Source of the DNA: Streptomyces antarcticus
GTDB lineage: Bacteria > Actinomycetota > Actinomycetes > Streptomycetales > Streptomycetaceae
DNA: 64,000 bases
Direction: 5' to 3'
Assembly (NCBI RefSeq): GCF_026627255.1
Contig: NZ_JAPNLM010000001.1
Coordinates: forward strand, 248,001 to 312,000
The position numbers and the translations under genes were made by a program. Positions 41,691 to 49,187 of this stretch are shown one piece after another. Position 1 is the first letter of the stretch; each line of letters begins with the position of its first letter. Below the pieces are notes generated by a model. That model saw nothing but the letters and a program-made list of their open reading frames with translations. It was not told the DNA's origin and made no database searches.

Positions 41691-42257
41691 ATGAACGACG
41701 TCACGAACCGCCCGCGTCCACGTCCATCTCACCGTCTGCCCCTGCCGTCCCTGCGGCGCCGCCGCCGGCAGCTCGTGGCCCTGGCCACCGGCGCCCTGCT
41801 CACCGCCGGCCTCGCCCTCGCCGCACCGGCCTCGGCCGCCCAGGCCGCCGCCCGCACCCAGACGCCGCTCGTCGTCAATGCCCGCTGGGGCGGTCACTGC
41901 ACGTTCGACCGGCTCGTCATCGACCTCCAGGGGTACGTCCCCGGGGTCACCGTCACGCCCGTGCCGAAGCTCTACTACGACGGGTCCGGCAAGCCCGTAC
42001 CGCTGGCCGGCAAGTACTTCCTGGAAGTCCGCCTGAACCCCGCCGCCGGTCACGACGACGCGGGGCAGAACGTCTACCAGGGCCCGCGCCTGCAGAAGAT
42101 CTACCTCAGCAAGCTCAAGGGCATCGCCATGACCGGCGACTACGAGGGGTACGTGACCTTCGGCGCCGCCTTCGACACCAAGCCCGCCTACTCCACCAGC
42201 GTCCTGCACTCGCCCGAGCGGCTGGTCCTGGACATCGCGCACCCCAACGTGTGCTGA
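41691..42257 (+). CDS. Secreted AMIN-like domain protein
   Basis: A 188-residue exported protein. The N-terminus is long and basic (RRRRRQLVALATGALLTAGLALAAPASAAQA), a typical Streptomyces signal peptide ending near residue 50. The mature part has the AMIN-like beta fold: DRLVIDLQGYVPGVTV, YFLEVRLNPA and a final SPERLVLDIAHPNVC. AMIN-type domains help localise cell-wall enzymes or bind wall polymers, but this protein has no catalytic domain. The ATG at 41691 has GGAGA and GGGGGA upstream. It is convergent with the flavodoxin-like gene. Confidence 0.83.
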   Translation: MNDVTNRPRPRPSHRLPLPSLRRRRRQLVALATGALLTAGLALAAPASAAQAAARTQTPLVVNARWGGHCTFDRLVIDLQGYVPGVTVTPVPKLYYDGSGKPVPLAGKYFLEVRLNPAAGHDDAGQNVYQGPRLQKIYLSKLKGIAMTGDYEGYVTFGAAFDTKPAYSTSVLHSPERLVLDIAHPNVC

Positions 42258-42264
42258 CCGGGCC

Positions 42265-42301
42265 GGGGGTCCGGGACGGCGCCGCGCCGTCCCGGGCCCC
42301 C
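42265..42301. terminator. Bidirectional terminator between convergent genes
   Basis: A 17-base stem with one G-U pair, from GGGGGTCCGGGACGGCG (42265-42281) to CGCCGTCCCGGGCCCCC (42285-42301), with a three-base loop. It separates the AMIN-like gene from the flavodoxin-like gene. Confidence 0.75.
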
Positions 42302-42311
42302 GCCGCGTTCC

Positions 42312-43043
42312 TCAGCGGTGCTCGGGGTTGGGGAAGTCGAACCGGCAGCCCGCGTCCCACAGCGAGCGCTGGTTCCCGTGGGCCGGCATGCCGCCCGCCC
42401 GCTTGAGCAGGGCGGCCAGGTGCATCAGGTTCCAGGACATGAAGGTGGTGTTCCGGTTGGTGAAGTCGTTCTCGGGGCCGCCGGAGCCCGGGTCCAGGTA
42501 GGAGGGCCCGGGCCCGGCCTCGCCGATCCAGCCCGCGTCGGCCTGCGGCGGGATCGCGTAGCCCAGGTGCTGGAGGCTGTAGAGGACGTTCATGGCGCAG
42601 TGCTTGACGCCGTCCTCGTTGCCGGTGATCAGCGCGCCGCCGACGCGCCCGTAGTACGCGTACTGCCCCTGCTCGTTCAGCAGGGAGGAGCAGGCGTAGA
42701 GCCGCTCGATGACCCGCTTCATCACGGAGCTGTTGTCACCGAGCCAGATCGGCCCGCACAGCACGAGGATGTCGGCGTCCATGATCTGGCTGTAGAGGAC
42801 CGGCCACTGGTCGCTCTCCCAGCCGTGCTCGGTCATGTCCGGCCAGACCCCGGTCGCGATGTCGTGGTCGACGGCGCGGATGACCGAGGTGCGGGCGCCG
42901 GCCGCCTCCATGACGGCGCGGCTCCTGGCGATCAGGCCGTCGGTGTTGCTGGTCTCGGGTGATCGCTTGAGCGTGCAGTTCACGTAGACGGCGGACAGGC
43001 CCGAATAGTCGGGCGGGGTCGCGGTTTCATCGTCGGCAGCCAC
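42312..43043 (-). CDS. Flavodoxin-fold NAD(P)H-dependent FMN reductase-like protein
   Basis: A protein of about 243 residues of the flavodoxin-like NADPH-dependent FMN reductase group. Markers are LSAVYVNCTLKRSPETSNTDGLI (the FMN phosphate loop with S/T-rich turns), VIRAVDHDIATGVWPDMTEHG, DADILVLCGPIWLGDNSSVMKRVIERLY and GGALITGNEDGVKHC (flavin ring contact). The GTG at 43043 follows GGGTGGGA. Upstream M codons would need a non-coding N-terminus. It should reduce a flavin or quinone with NAD(P)H, and the substrate is unknown. It is divergent from the cobalamin riboswitch 100 bases away. Confidence 0.88.
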   Translation of the reverse strand: MAADDETATPPDYSGLSAVYVNCTLKRSPETSNTDGLIARSRAVMEAAGARTSVIRAVDHDIATGVWPDMTEHGWESDQWPVLYSQIMDADILVLCGPIWLGDNSSVMKRVIERLYACSSLLNEQGQYAYYGRVGGALITGNEDGVKHCAMNVLYSLQHLGYAIPPQADAGWIGEAGPGPSYLDPGSGGPENDFTNRNTTFMSWNLMHLAALLKRAGGMPAHGNQRSLWDAGCRFDFPNPEHR

Positions 43044-43142
43044 GTTCCCACCCTGTCCGGGCACCGGCCGGAGCGCCACCGGACGGCACCCGCGAGGGGC
43101 GGGTTGTGGCCGGTCCGCGCGGCCGACTAGGGTCATCGGGCC

Positions 43143-43312
43143 TTGGTGTTCGGGAAACCGGTGAAAAACCGGTGCGGCCCTCGCCACTGTGATCGGGAAG
43201 TCCGGCTCCACTCCTACGGGAAGCCACTGGGCGTCGCGCGGGTGACCGCTCGGCCCCGGGAAGGCGGAGCCCGGGCATCAGCACCCGTGAGCCAGGAGAC
43301 CGGCCGAGGCGC
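43143..43312 (+). promoter_or_regulatory. Cobalamin (B12) riboswitch
   Basis: A leader of the adenosylcobalamin class. The first strand has TGGTGTTCGGGAAACCGGTG, the core has GGTGCGGCCCTCGCCACTGTGA, and the B12 box AGCCAGGAGACCGGCC lies at about 43289-43305. Lower cobalamin should allow expression of the downstream cobalt transporter genes. The end lies about 40 bases before cbiM. Confidence 0.93.
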
Positions 43313-43349
43313 GTCGTCCATCCACGAGGTGCTGGAGAGGTCTCTACTC

Positions 43350-44048
43350 ATGCATATAGCCGAGGGGTTTCTGCCCCCCTTGCACGCGGTCGCCTGGGGC
43401 GCCGCGTCCGCTCCCTTCGTCCTACACGGGGTCCGCGCCCTGACCCGCGAGGTCAAGGCCAACCCGGAGAGCACGCTGCTGCTCGGTGCGGCCGGAGCGT
43501 TCACGTTCGTCCTGTCCGCCCTGAAGATCCCCTCGGTGACGGGCAGCTGCTCCCACCCCACCGGAACGGGGCTCGGAGCGATCCTCTTCCGGCCGCCGGT
43601 CATGGCGGTGCTGGGGACGATCACCCTGCTGTTCCAGGCCCTGCTGCTGGCGCACGGCGGACTCACCACCCTCGGCGCGAACGTCTTCTCGATGGCCGTC
43701 GCCGGGCCGTGGGCCGGGTACGCCGTCTACCGCCTGCTGCGCGGGACCCGCGCCCCGCTGATGGTGGCCGTGTTCTTCGGCGCCTTCTTCGCCGACCTGG
43801 TCACCTACTGCGTGACCTCCGTCCAGCTGGCGCTGGCCTTCCCCGACCAGGCCACCGGCTTCACCGGCTCGCTCGTGAAGTTCGGTGAGATCTTCGCACT
43901 GACCCAGATCCCGCTCGCGGTCAGCGAGGGCCTGCTGACCGTGCTCGTCGTACGGCTGCTGATGCAGTCCAGCAAGTCGGACCTGATCCGGCTCGGCGTC
44001 GCGAAGCTCACGTCCGGCAAGGCCAACCAGGAGGCGACCGTCCGATGA
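43350..44048 (+). CDS. cbiM: Cobalt ECF transporter, CbiM substrate-specific component
   Basis: A 232-residue membrane protein that binds cobalt and forms the entry path of the CbiMNQO energy-coupling factor transporter. The N-terminal [10 protein letters not shown] contains His2, part of the N-terminal metal site. Also seen are [26 protein letters not shown] and [27 protein letters not shown], both CbiM hallmarks, with about six helices. The ATG at 43350 follows GGAGAGG. It lies directly after the B12 riboswitch and overlaps cbiN by four bases. Confidence 0.96.
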   Translation: MHIAEGFLPPLHAVAWGAASAPFVLHGVRALTREVKANPESTLLLGAAGAFTFVLSALKIPSVTGSCSHPTGTGLGAILFRPPVMAVLGTITLLFQALLLAHGGLTTLGANVFSMAVAGPWAGYAVYRLLRGTRAPLMVAVFFGAFFADLVTYCVTSVQLALAFPDQATGFTGSLVKFGEIFALTQIPLAVSEGLLTVLVVRLLMQSSKSDLIRLGVAKLTSGKANQEATVR

Positions 44049-44392
44049 GCCGGAACGCGAAGATCAACACCCTGCTGCTGCTCCTGGTCGCGGCGCTGGC
44101 CGTGCTCCCGCTGGCACTGGGACTGGGCGAGGGCAAGGAGGAGCCGTTCACCGGCGCCGACGCGCAGGCGGAGACGGCCATCGCCGAGCTGAAGCCGGAC
44201 TACGAGCCGTGGTTCTCCCCGCTGTACGAACCCCCCTCCGGGGACATCGAGTCGGCGCTGTTCGCCCTCCAGGCGGCACTCGGCGCGGGCGTGCTCGCGT
44301 ACTACTTCGGCATCCGCAAGGGGCGCCGCCAGGGCGCCGCGGCAGCGGGCGCTCCCGGTGCCGTAGCGCCCGACGCCTCCGCGCAGTCGTAG
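44045..44392 (+). CDS. cbiN: Cobalt ECF transporter, CbiN component
   Basis: A 115-residue two-helix protein required for CbiM function. The first helix is [21 protein letters not shown], followed by the external [23 protein letters not shown] segment, typical of CbiN, and a second helix [18 protein letters not shown]. Its ATG overlaps the cbiM stop (ATGA), so the two are translationally coupled. The family's PWF/EP motif for interaction with CbiM is present. Confidence 0.95.
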   Translation: MSRNAKINTLLLLLVAALAVLPLALGLGEGKEEPFTGADAQAETAIAELKPDYEPWFSPLYEPPSGDIESALFALQAALGAGVLAYYFGIRKGRRQGAAAAGAPGAVAPDASAQS

Positions 44393-44395
44393 GCG

Positions 44396-45145
44396 GTGCT
44401 GCCGATCGACGCGGCGGCGCACAGCAGTCGCTGGCGCCGCCGCCATCCGCTGGAGAAGGCGGTACTGGGAGTCGGCCTGACGGTCACGGCGGTGTGCCTG
44501 CCGCCGTGGCCCGGCGGGCCGATCGTCGCCGCGGCGACCCTCGCCCTGCTGCTGGGCCCCGCCGGGGTGGCGGGCCGGCAGCTGTGGCGGGCCTTCCGGA
44601 TCCCGCTGGGCTTCTGCTTCACCGGGGCGCTGCCGCTGCTGTTCTCCGTCGGCGGCCCGGCGGGGTTCGTCGCTATGGCCCCCGACGGCCCCCGGCACGC
44701 GGCCGAGCTGCTGCTGCGGACCTCCGCGGCCTCGCTCGGGGTGCTGCTGTTCGCCTTCACCACCCCCGTCTCGGACGTGCTGCCGCGGCTGGTCCGGGCC
44801 GGGGTGCCGGCCCCGGTCGTGGACGTGGCCCTGGTCATGTACCGGATCGGCTTCCTGCTCCTCGACTCCCTGGCCCGCGTACGCCAGGCCCAGGCGGCCC
44901 GCCTCGGGAACACCGGGCGGGCGGCGGCGTGGCGTTCGGTCGCCGGGCTCGCCGCGACCTCGTTCGTACGCGCCTTCGACCGCGCCGCGCGGCTCCAGTC
45001 GGGCCTGGCCGGGCGGGGCTACGACGGCACGCTGCGGGTGCTGGTGCCCGAGACGGCGCTGTCCCGGCGGTTCCTGGCCGGGACGGCCGCCCTGCTCGCC
45101 TCCCTGGTCGCCGTGACCCTCGTACTGAAGGAGCTGTACCTGTGA
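44396..45145 (+). CDS. cbiQ: Cobalt ECF transporter, CbiQ transmembrane component
   Basis: A 249-residue transmembrane coupling subunit. The N-terminus HSSRWRRRHPLEKAVLGVGL is characteristic of CbiQ. The conserved coupling-helix motifs AARLG and AARLQSGLAGRGYDGTL, which contact the ATPase, are present. About five transmembrane helices are visible. The start is a GTG at 44396, three bases after the cbiN stop, and the stop overlaps the start of cbiO by four bases. Confidence 0.93.
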   Translation: MLPIDAAAHSSRWRRRHPLEKAVLGVGLTVTAVCLPPWPGGPIVAAATLALLLGPAGVAGRQLWRAFRIPLGFCFTGALPLLFSVGGPAGFVAMAPDGPRHAAELLLRTSAASLGVLLFAFTTPVSDVLPRLVRAGVPAPVVDVALVMYRIGFLLLDSLARVRQAQAARLGNTGRAAAWRSVAGLAATSFVRAFDRAARLQSGLAGRGYDGTLRVLVPETALSRRFLAGTAALLASLVAVTLVLKELYL

Positions 45146-45999
45146 AGCCGCTGGTGGAACTGGCCGGCGCGGGCTACGCGTACGAGGACGGCCCCGAGGT
45201 GCTGTCCGGCGTGGACTTCGCGATCCCCGAGGGCCGCGCCCTGGTGCTGCTGGGGCGCAACGGCTCCGGCAAGACGACGCTGATGCGCCTGCTGAGCGGT
45301 GGCCTGCGGCCGGGCTCGGGCGCGCTGCTGCTGGACGGTGTGGAGGTGGCGTACGGCCGCGCCGGGCTGACCCGGCTGCGGACCTCGGTCCAGCTGGTGG
45401 TGCAGGACCCGGACGACCAGCTGTTCGCGGCCTCCGTCGAGCAGGACGTGTCGTTCGGTCCGATGAACCTCGGCCTGCCGGAGCCCGAGGTCCGCGCCCG
45501 GGTCGACGCAGCCCTCTCGGCCCTGGACATCACGGCACTGCGGGACCGCCCGACGCACCTGCTCTCGTACGGGCAGCGCAAGCGGGCGGCGATAGCGGGG
45601 GCGGTGGCGATGGCCCCGCGCGTCCTGATCCTGGACGAGCCGACGGCCGGGCTGGACCCGGACGGGCAACAGCGGCTGCTGGACGTCCTGTCGGGGCTGC
45701 GGGCCGCGGGCACCACGGTCGTCATGGCCACCCACGACGTGGAGCTGGCGGTCCGCTGGGCCGACGACGCGGCGGTCCTGACCCCGGCGGGCATCCGCAC
45801 GGGCCCGGCTCCGGTGCTCCTCTCGGATCCGGAGCTGCTGGCGTCGGCGGGACTGCGCCAGGCCTGGTCCCCGGCGGTGACGGCGTTCCTGCGCGCGCGG
45901 GGCCTGCTCGGTTCGGACTCCCCCGGCCCGCGGGTCCCGGAGGAGCTGGCCGGCTGGCCGGCGGGGACCGGGCGGGCGGGGTCCGCTCGGGGGGCGTGA
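45142..45999 (+). CDS. cbiO: Cobalt ECF transporter, CbiO ATP-binding component
   Basis: A 285-residue ATPase for the CbiMNQO cobalt importer. Walker A is LGRNGSGKTT, the signature is LLSYGQRKRAAIAG and Walker B is VLILDEPTAGLD, followed by TTVVMATHDVELA with the switch His. The Q-loop reads QLVVQDPDDQLF, as usual in ECF ATPases. The GTG start overlaps the cbiQ stop by four bases (GTGA). It is the last gene of the riboswitch-led cbiMNQO operon. Confidence 0.95.
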   Translation: MKPLVELAGAGYAYEDGPEVLSGVDFAIPEGRALVLLGRNGSGKTTLMRLLSGGLRPGSGALLLDGVEVAYGRAGLTRLRTSVQLVVQDPDDQLFAASVEQDVSFGPMNLGLPEPEVRARVDAALSALDITALRDRPTHLLSYGQRKRAAIAGAVAMAPRVLILDEPTAGLDPDGQQRLLDVLSGLRAAGTTVVMATHDVELAVRWADDAAVLTPAGIRTGPAPVLLSDPELLASAGLRQAWSPAVTAFLRARGLLGSDSPGPRVPEELAGWPAGTGRAGSARGA

Positions 46000-46016
46000 C
46001 GGCAGCGGAGCAAACC

Positions 46017-46022
46017 TAGGAT
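46017..46022 (+). promoter_or_regulatory. Candidate -10 box for a leaderless padR transcript
   Basis: TAGGAT ends six bases before the ATG of the PadR gene, the spacing expected if transcription starts at the first base of the start codon. A weak -35-like CGTGAC lies at 45995-46000, 16 bases upstream, and the site lies just after the cbiO stop. Confidence 0.45.
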
Positions 46023-46028
46023 GGCGCC

Positions 46029-46586
46029 ATGTCCCTGCCGCACGCCATCCTCACCGCCCTGCTCGAGAAGCCCTCGTCCGGGCTGGAGCTGACCCGGCGG
46101 TTCGACAGGTCGATCGGGTACTTCTGGTCGGCGACGCACCAGCAGATCTACCGCGAGCTGGGCCGGCTGGAGGAGTCCGGGCTGATCCGGGAGCTGCCCA
46201 GCGAGGTGCCCGTACGGGGGCAGAAGAAGGAGTACGAGGTGCTGCCCGCCGGCGGCGCGGAGCTGGCGCGGTGGGTCCGCGAGAGCCAGGACCCGAAGCC
46301 GATGCGCGACCCCCTGCTGTTGCGGATCCGGGCGGCGGGGGTCGTCGGGCCGCAGGGGCTCGGCCCCGAGCTGCGGCGCCACCTGGAGCTGCACCGGCGG
46401 CAGTTGGAGCAGTACGGGGCCATCGAGGAGAAGGACTTCCCGCCGGGGCGGGACGCGGTCGAGGACCGGCTGCGCCGGCTCGTCCTGCACGGCGGGATCG
46501 CCCTGGAGACGTTCTGGCTGACCTGGCTGGAGGAGGCCCTGGCCGAGGTCGGGGACATGGAGGGCTCCCCCGGTCCCGGGAACTGA
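46029..46586 (+). CDS. PadR-family transcriptional regulator
   Basis: A 185-residue winged-helix regulator. The N-terminal domain reads HAILTALLEKPSSGLELTRRFDRSIGYFWSATHQQIYRELGRLEESGLI, a typical PadR DNA-binding fold. The C-terminal half (HLELHRRQLEQY and LVLHGGIALETFWLTWLEEALAEV) is the Vir_C_2 dimerisation domain. PadR proteins repress efflux, phenolic stress or biosynthetic genes and respond to small ligands. The target is not evident, as its neighbours are the cobalt operon and, convergently, the EF-hand gene. It may be leaderless, with TAGGAT six bases before the ATG. Confidence 0.92.
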   Translation: MSLPHAILTALLEKPSSGLELTRRFDRSIGYFWSATHQQIYRELGRLEESGLIRELPSEVPVRGQKKEYEVLPAGGAELARWVRESQDPKPMRDPLLLRIRAAGVVGPQGLGPELRRHLELHRRQLEQYGAIEEKDFPPGRDAVEDRLRRLVLHGGIALETFWLTWLEEALAEVGDMEGSPGPGN

Positions 46587-46629
46587 CGACGCCCCGGCCC
46601 CGGCAGGCGGGGCGGGGGCGCGCGGCGGG

Positions 46630-46842
46630 CTACTTGTTCAGGGAGGCCCAGAACTCGTCGAAGCTCATCAGGCCGTCGCGGTTCGCGTCCTTGGAGGCGA
46701 GCACGGCGTCGGCGACCGCGCCGGTGACGTACGCGTCGCCCATCGCCTTCATGGCGGCGCTGTACTCGTCGGCCGTGACGAATCCGTCACCGTTCACGTC
46801 GAACTTGTCGAACGTCGCCCGTGCGCTCTCGATGTCGGCCAC
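46630..46842 (-). CDS. Small EF-hand calcium-binding protein
   Basis: A protein of about 70 residues with two EF-hand loops: DVNGDGFVTADE and DANRDGLMSFDE, each with the D-x-N/D-x-D-G pattern and a final Glu that bind calcium. Helices flank both loops, so the whole protein is a single EF-hand pair. Small two-EF-hand proteins of this length are a known Streptomyces family (the Cab proteins). Their regulatory role is still unclear. The start is a GTG at 46842 with a GAAGGGG ribosome binding site, and one at 46851 would add three residues. It is convergent with padR and divergent from the cyclodipeptide synthase operon. Confidence 0.88.
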   Translation of the reverse strand: MADIESARATFDKFDVNGDGFVTADEYSAAMKAMGDAYVTGAVADAVLASKDANRDGLMSFDEFWASLNK

Positions 46843-46950
46843 TGGGTCCACCCCTTCTTCGTGCTTGTTGACCGGCTCAGGGTAGCCGCCCCCGGGAGGC
46901 GTCTTCGCCGGGGGTCCCGTTCGAGCGGCAGACAGATATCCAAATTACTC

Positions 46951-46967
46951 TTCCGTCATACGGAAGT
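46951..46967. promoter_or_regulatory. Palindromic operator-like site upstream of the CDPS promoter
   Basis: CTTCCGTCATACGGAAG is a perfect inverted repeat with seven-base arms and a three-base centre. It lies 32 bases upstream of the predicted -35 box of the CDPS operon in an AT-rich stretch, a place typical of an activator or repressor site. Confidence 0.5.
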
Positions 46968-46998
46968 GAGAATTCTGGCCAAGAAATCCGGCCCGCAC

Positions 46999-47026
46999 TT
47001 GTCACGCTCCGGGATTACGGCATAAC
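46999..47026 (+). promoter_or_regulatory. Candidate promoter of the CDPS-P450 operon
   Basis: TTGTCA at 46999-47004 and CATAAC at 47021-47026, spaced by 16 bases, resemble -35 and -10 boxes. Transcription would begin near 47033 and leave a leader of about 65 bases before the GTG start at 47098. The leader contains a short hairpin (GGGAGC/GCTCCC) around 47049-47066. Confidence 0.45.
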
Positions 47027-47097
47027 GTACTGACATTGCCGCCACACCGGGAGCGCAGGGCTCCCAGGGACAAGCGGCAACAAGGGCGATCACACAG

Positions 47098-47862
47098 GTG
47101 ACGATCACAGCTGACGCATCATTCGAAGTTCTGCCCTTCACCCGCACCTGCCGCCATATCTGGGAAGACGGCGACCATGTGCTCATCGGAGTGAGTCCGG
47201 GAAACAGCTACTTCAGCTCCGAGCGCATCACAAGTCTCGCCCAGTGGGCCACGACCCGCTTCGCACAGGTCGACTTCGTCTACGCAGACCTGCATGTCGA
47301 CCGCATGTTCGCTGCCTTCGGCTATACGGAGGAACATGCGGAGAAGCGCGCCGCGAAGGAAATCAAGGCGGTCCGGCGGCGGATTCTCAAAGGCGTGGAA
47401 GAATCAGGGCCTCCGCAAGCCGAAATCCGCGTGAGGGCACTTTCCGAGTTCCAGTCGAACCCCGTGTACCAACTCCTGCACCGACGCGTCCTGCATTTCC
47501 TGGAGACCGACGACGAATTCCGAAAGGGCTGCGAGAAGATGGCCCTTCACTTCGTCGGCTCCAAGTTGCCGGAAGGTGAATCAATCACAGACGCACAGTT
47601 GCAGGTCTGTTTCGATTACATGGCGGCCGAGCTGCCGTTCTTCGTGGACACCCCGAGCATTCTCGACGTGCCGTCCTCCGTGGCGGCCTACCACGTCAAG
47701 ATGCCGCTGACCGATGTCCTCTTCGCCCGCGGCGGAGGCCTGCGCGCGACCCGCAACCAGGCCTATGCCGTCGTACGCCCCGAGGCCAAGGCTGCCGCGG
47801 GCCCGGCGCCGCGGCACACCGCACCAACCGAGAGGATCACCGATGAGCGTCGAGCAGCTTGA
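47098..47862 (+). CDS. Cyclodipeptide synthase, NYH subfamily
   Basis: A 254-residue enzyme that builds a diketopiperazine from two aminoacyl-tRNAs. The class-defining residues are all visible: catalytic Ser33 and Asn36 in LIGVSPGNSYFS, Tyr174 and Glu178 in FDYMAAELPFF, and Tyr198-His199 in SVAAYHVKMPL. They sit at a constant offset of -4 from Ser37, Asn40, Tyr178, Glu182, Tyr202 and His203 of S. noursei AlbC, so it belongs to the NYH group. The position equivalent to AlbC Leu185 is Phe181, so the amino acid pocket differs from AlbC and the product cannot be named. The start is a GTG at 47098, and the motif near residue 30 rules out a much later start. Codons have more A/T third bases than neighbouring genes. 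The last 20 bases overlap the P450 gene. Confidence 0.95.
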   Translation: MTITADASFEVLPFTRTCRHIWEDGDHVLIGVSPGNSYFSSERITSLAQWATTRFAQVDFVYADLHVDRMFAAFGYTEEHAEKRAAKEIKAVRRRILKGVEESGPPQAEIRVRALSEFQSNPVYQLLHRRVLHFLETDDEFRKGCEKMALHFVGSKLPEGESITDAQLQVCFDYMAAELPFFVDTPSILDVPSSVAAYHVKMPLTDVLFARGGGLRATRNQAYAVVRPEAKAAAGPAPRHTAPTERITDERRAA

Positions 47863-49084
47863 GGGCCGGGAGAGCCGGGAGCACGAGCCGCTCCTCGACT
47901 TCCCGCTCTCACGGCGCGGTGACGTGCTCCCCCAGGAGTGCGCGTGGCTGCGCGAGAAGGCTCCCGTCGCCCGGGTCCGTACCCTCACCGGGGACCCGGC
48001 CTGGCTGGTGAGCAGCTACGCGCTGGCCAAGCAGGTGCTGGAGGACGAGAGGTTCAGCCTCAAGGACACGGCCAACGCCGGCGTCCCGCGCCAGTACGCG
48101 CTGACGATCCCGCCCGAGGTCGTCGACAACATGGGCAACATCAACAGCGCGGGCCTGCGCAACGCCGTGATGAAGGCGCTCAACCCGCGCCAGAAGGGGC
48201 TCCAGGACTGGCTGCGCGCCACGGCCGGCGAGCTCGTCGACATGCTGGTCGACGAGGGCGGCCCGGCCGACCTCCGGGCGGGGTTCGCCGACCCCTTCTC
48301 GGCGGCGCTCCACGCCAAGGTGCTCGGGGTCCCCTTCGAGGACTGGCGCCGGCTGATGTCGGGGCTGGACGTCGCGTTCATGACCGCTCGCGAACCGTTC
48401 GCCGACTCGGCGCTCAACTGGTACAAGGACGTCGGCTACTTCGTCGAGCAGCTGAAGGTACAGCTCGCGCTGCCGTCCGAGGAGCGTACGGGGCTCCTCG
48501 GCAGGTTCGCCGATCTGAAGGAGGCGGACCCGGAGTCGGCGCACCTGACCGACGACATGTTCGCGACCGTCGCCGTCTCGCTCTTCGGGGCGGGCGCGGT
48601 CTCCACCTCCGCCTTCCTGGTGCTCGCGGTCCTCGCGCTGATCCAGCGGCCCGAGCTGATCGGGTACCTGCGCGCGCACCCCGAGCGGCTGGGCGGGGCC
48701 GTGGACGAACTGCTGCGCTGGAACCTGTCGGTCGGTGACGGCCTGCCGCGCCTGGCCATGGCGGACGTACAGGTCGGCGACGTCCTGGTGAAGGAGGGCG
48801 AGCTGGTGCTCGTCCTGCTGGAGGGCGCCAACTTCGATCCGGAGGCCTTCGAGAACCCGGACGTGCTGGACCTGGAGCGCGAGAGCGCGAACCCCAACCT
48901 CGCCTTCGGCGCGGGCCGGCACTTCTGCCCGGCCTCCGCGCTGGGCCGGGCACACGCCGAGATCGCGCTGGAGGTGCTGGTCGAGCGGCTGCCCGAGCTG
49001 CGCCTCGCGGTGCCGGCGGAGAACCTCGTCTGGCGTACGGGCTTCATCAAGCGGCTGCCCGAGCGGCTGCCGGTCGCCTGGTAG
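47843..49084 (+). CDS. Cytochrome P450, CYP121-like, probable cyclodipeptide-modifying enzyme
   Basis: A 413-residue P450. The heme-binding segment is LAFGAGRHFCPASALGRAH with Cys362, and the I-helix reads LFGAGAVSTSAFL with Ser in place of the usual Thr. The sequence follows M. tuberculosis CYP121 closely by eye (WLVSSYAL, ALTIPPEVVDNMGN, GDGLPRLA, VLVLLEGANFDPE), with family-like length. CYP121 couples the two tyrosines of cyclo-(Tyr-Tyr) to give mycocyclosin. Several pocket positions are kept (Val82, Val83, Asn85, Phe168 and Trp182 equivalents), but Met62, Gln385 and Arg386 are Leu, Ile and Lys here, from memory of the CYP121 sequence. The ATG lies in a perfect GAGAGGA site inside the 3' end of the CDPS gene (20-base overlap), so the two are coupled. 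No methyltransferase or other tailoring gene is adjacent. Confidence 0.93.
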   Translation: MSVEQLEGRESREHEPLLDFPLSRRGDVLPQECAWLREKAPVARVRTLTGDPAWLVSSYALAKQVLEDERFSLKDTANAGVPRQYALTIPPEVVDNMGNINSAGLRNAVMKALNPRQKGLQDWLRATAGELVDMLVDEGGPADLRAGFADPFSAALHAKVLGVPFEDWRRLMSGLDVAFMTAREPFADSALNWYKDVGYFVEQLKVQLALPSEERTGLLGRFADLKEADPESAHLTDDMFATVAVSLFGAGAVSTSAFLVLAVLALIQRPELIGYLRAHPERLGGAVDELLRWNLSVGDGLPRLAMADVQVGDVLVKEGELVLVLLEGANFDPEAFENPDVLDLERESANPNLAFGAGRHFCPASALGRAHAEIALEVLVERLPELRLAVPAENLVWRTGFIKRLPERLPVAW

Positions 49085-49115
49085 CGGAGCGCCGCCCGTC
49101 GGCGGACGGGCGGAA

Positions 49116-49156
49116 GGCGGTGTCCCGGGAGCTGTGCGAGCTTCCGGGGCACCGCC
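49116..49156. terminator. Bidirectional terminator after the P450 gene
   Basis: An 18-base stem with two G-U pairs, from GGCGGTGTCCCGGGAGCT (49116-49133) to AGCTTCCGGGGCACCGCC (49139-49156), with a five-base loop. It separates the P450 gene from the convergent beta-propeller gene. Confidence 0.75.
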
Positions 49157-49187
49157 GCGTCCGCACGTCGCGGCCGGTCCGGTCGGC

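Noticed and set aside
46029..46842. PadR gene as regulator of the CDPS operon
   Set aside because: It is only a neighbour. No matching operator pair was found near its own promoter, so the link is not supported beyond proximity.
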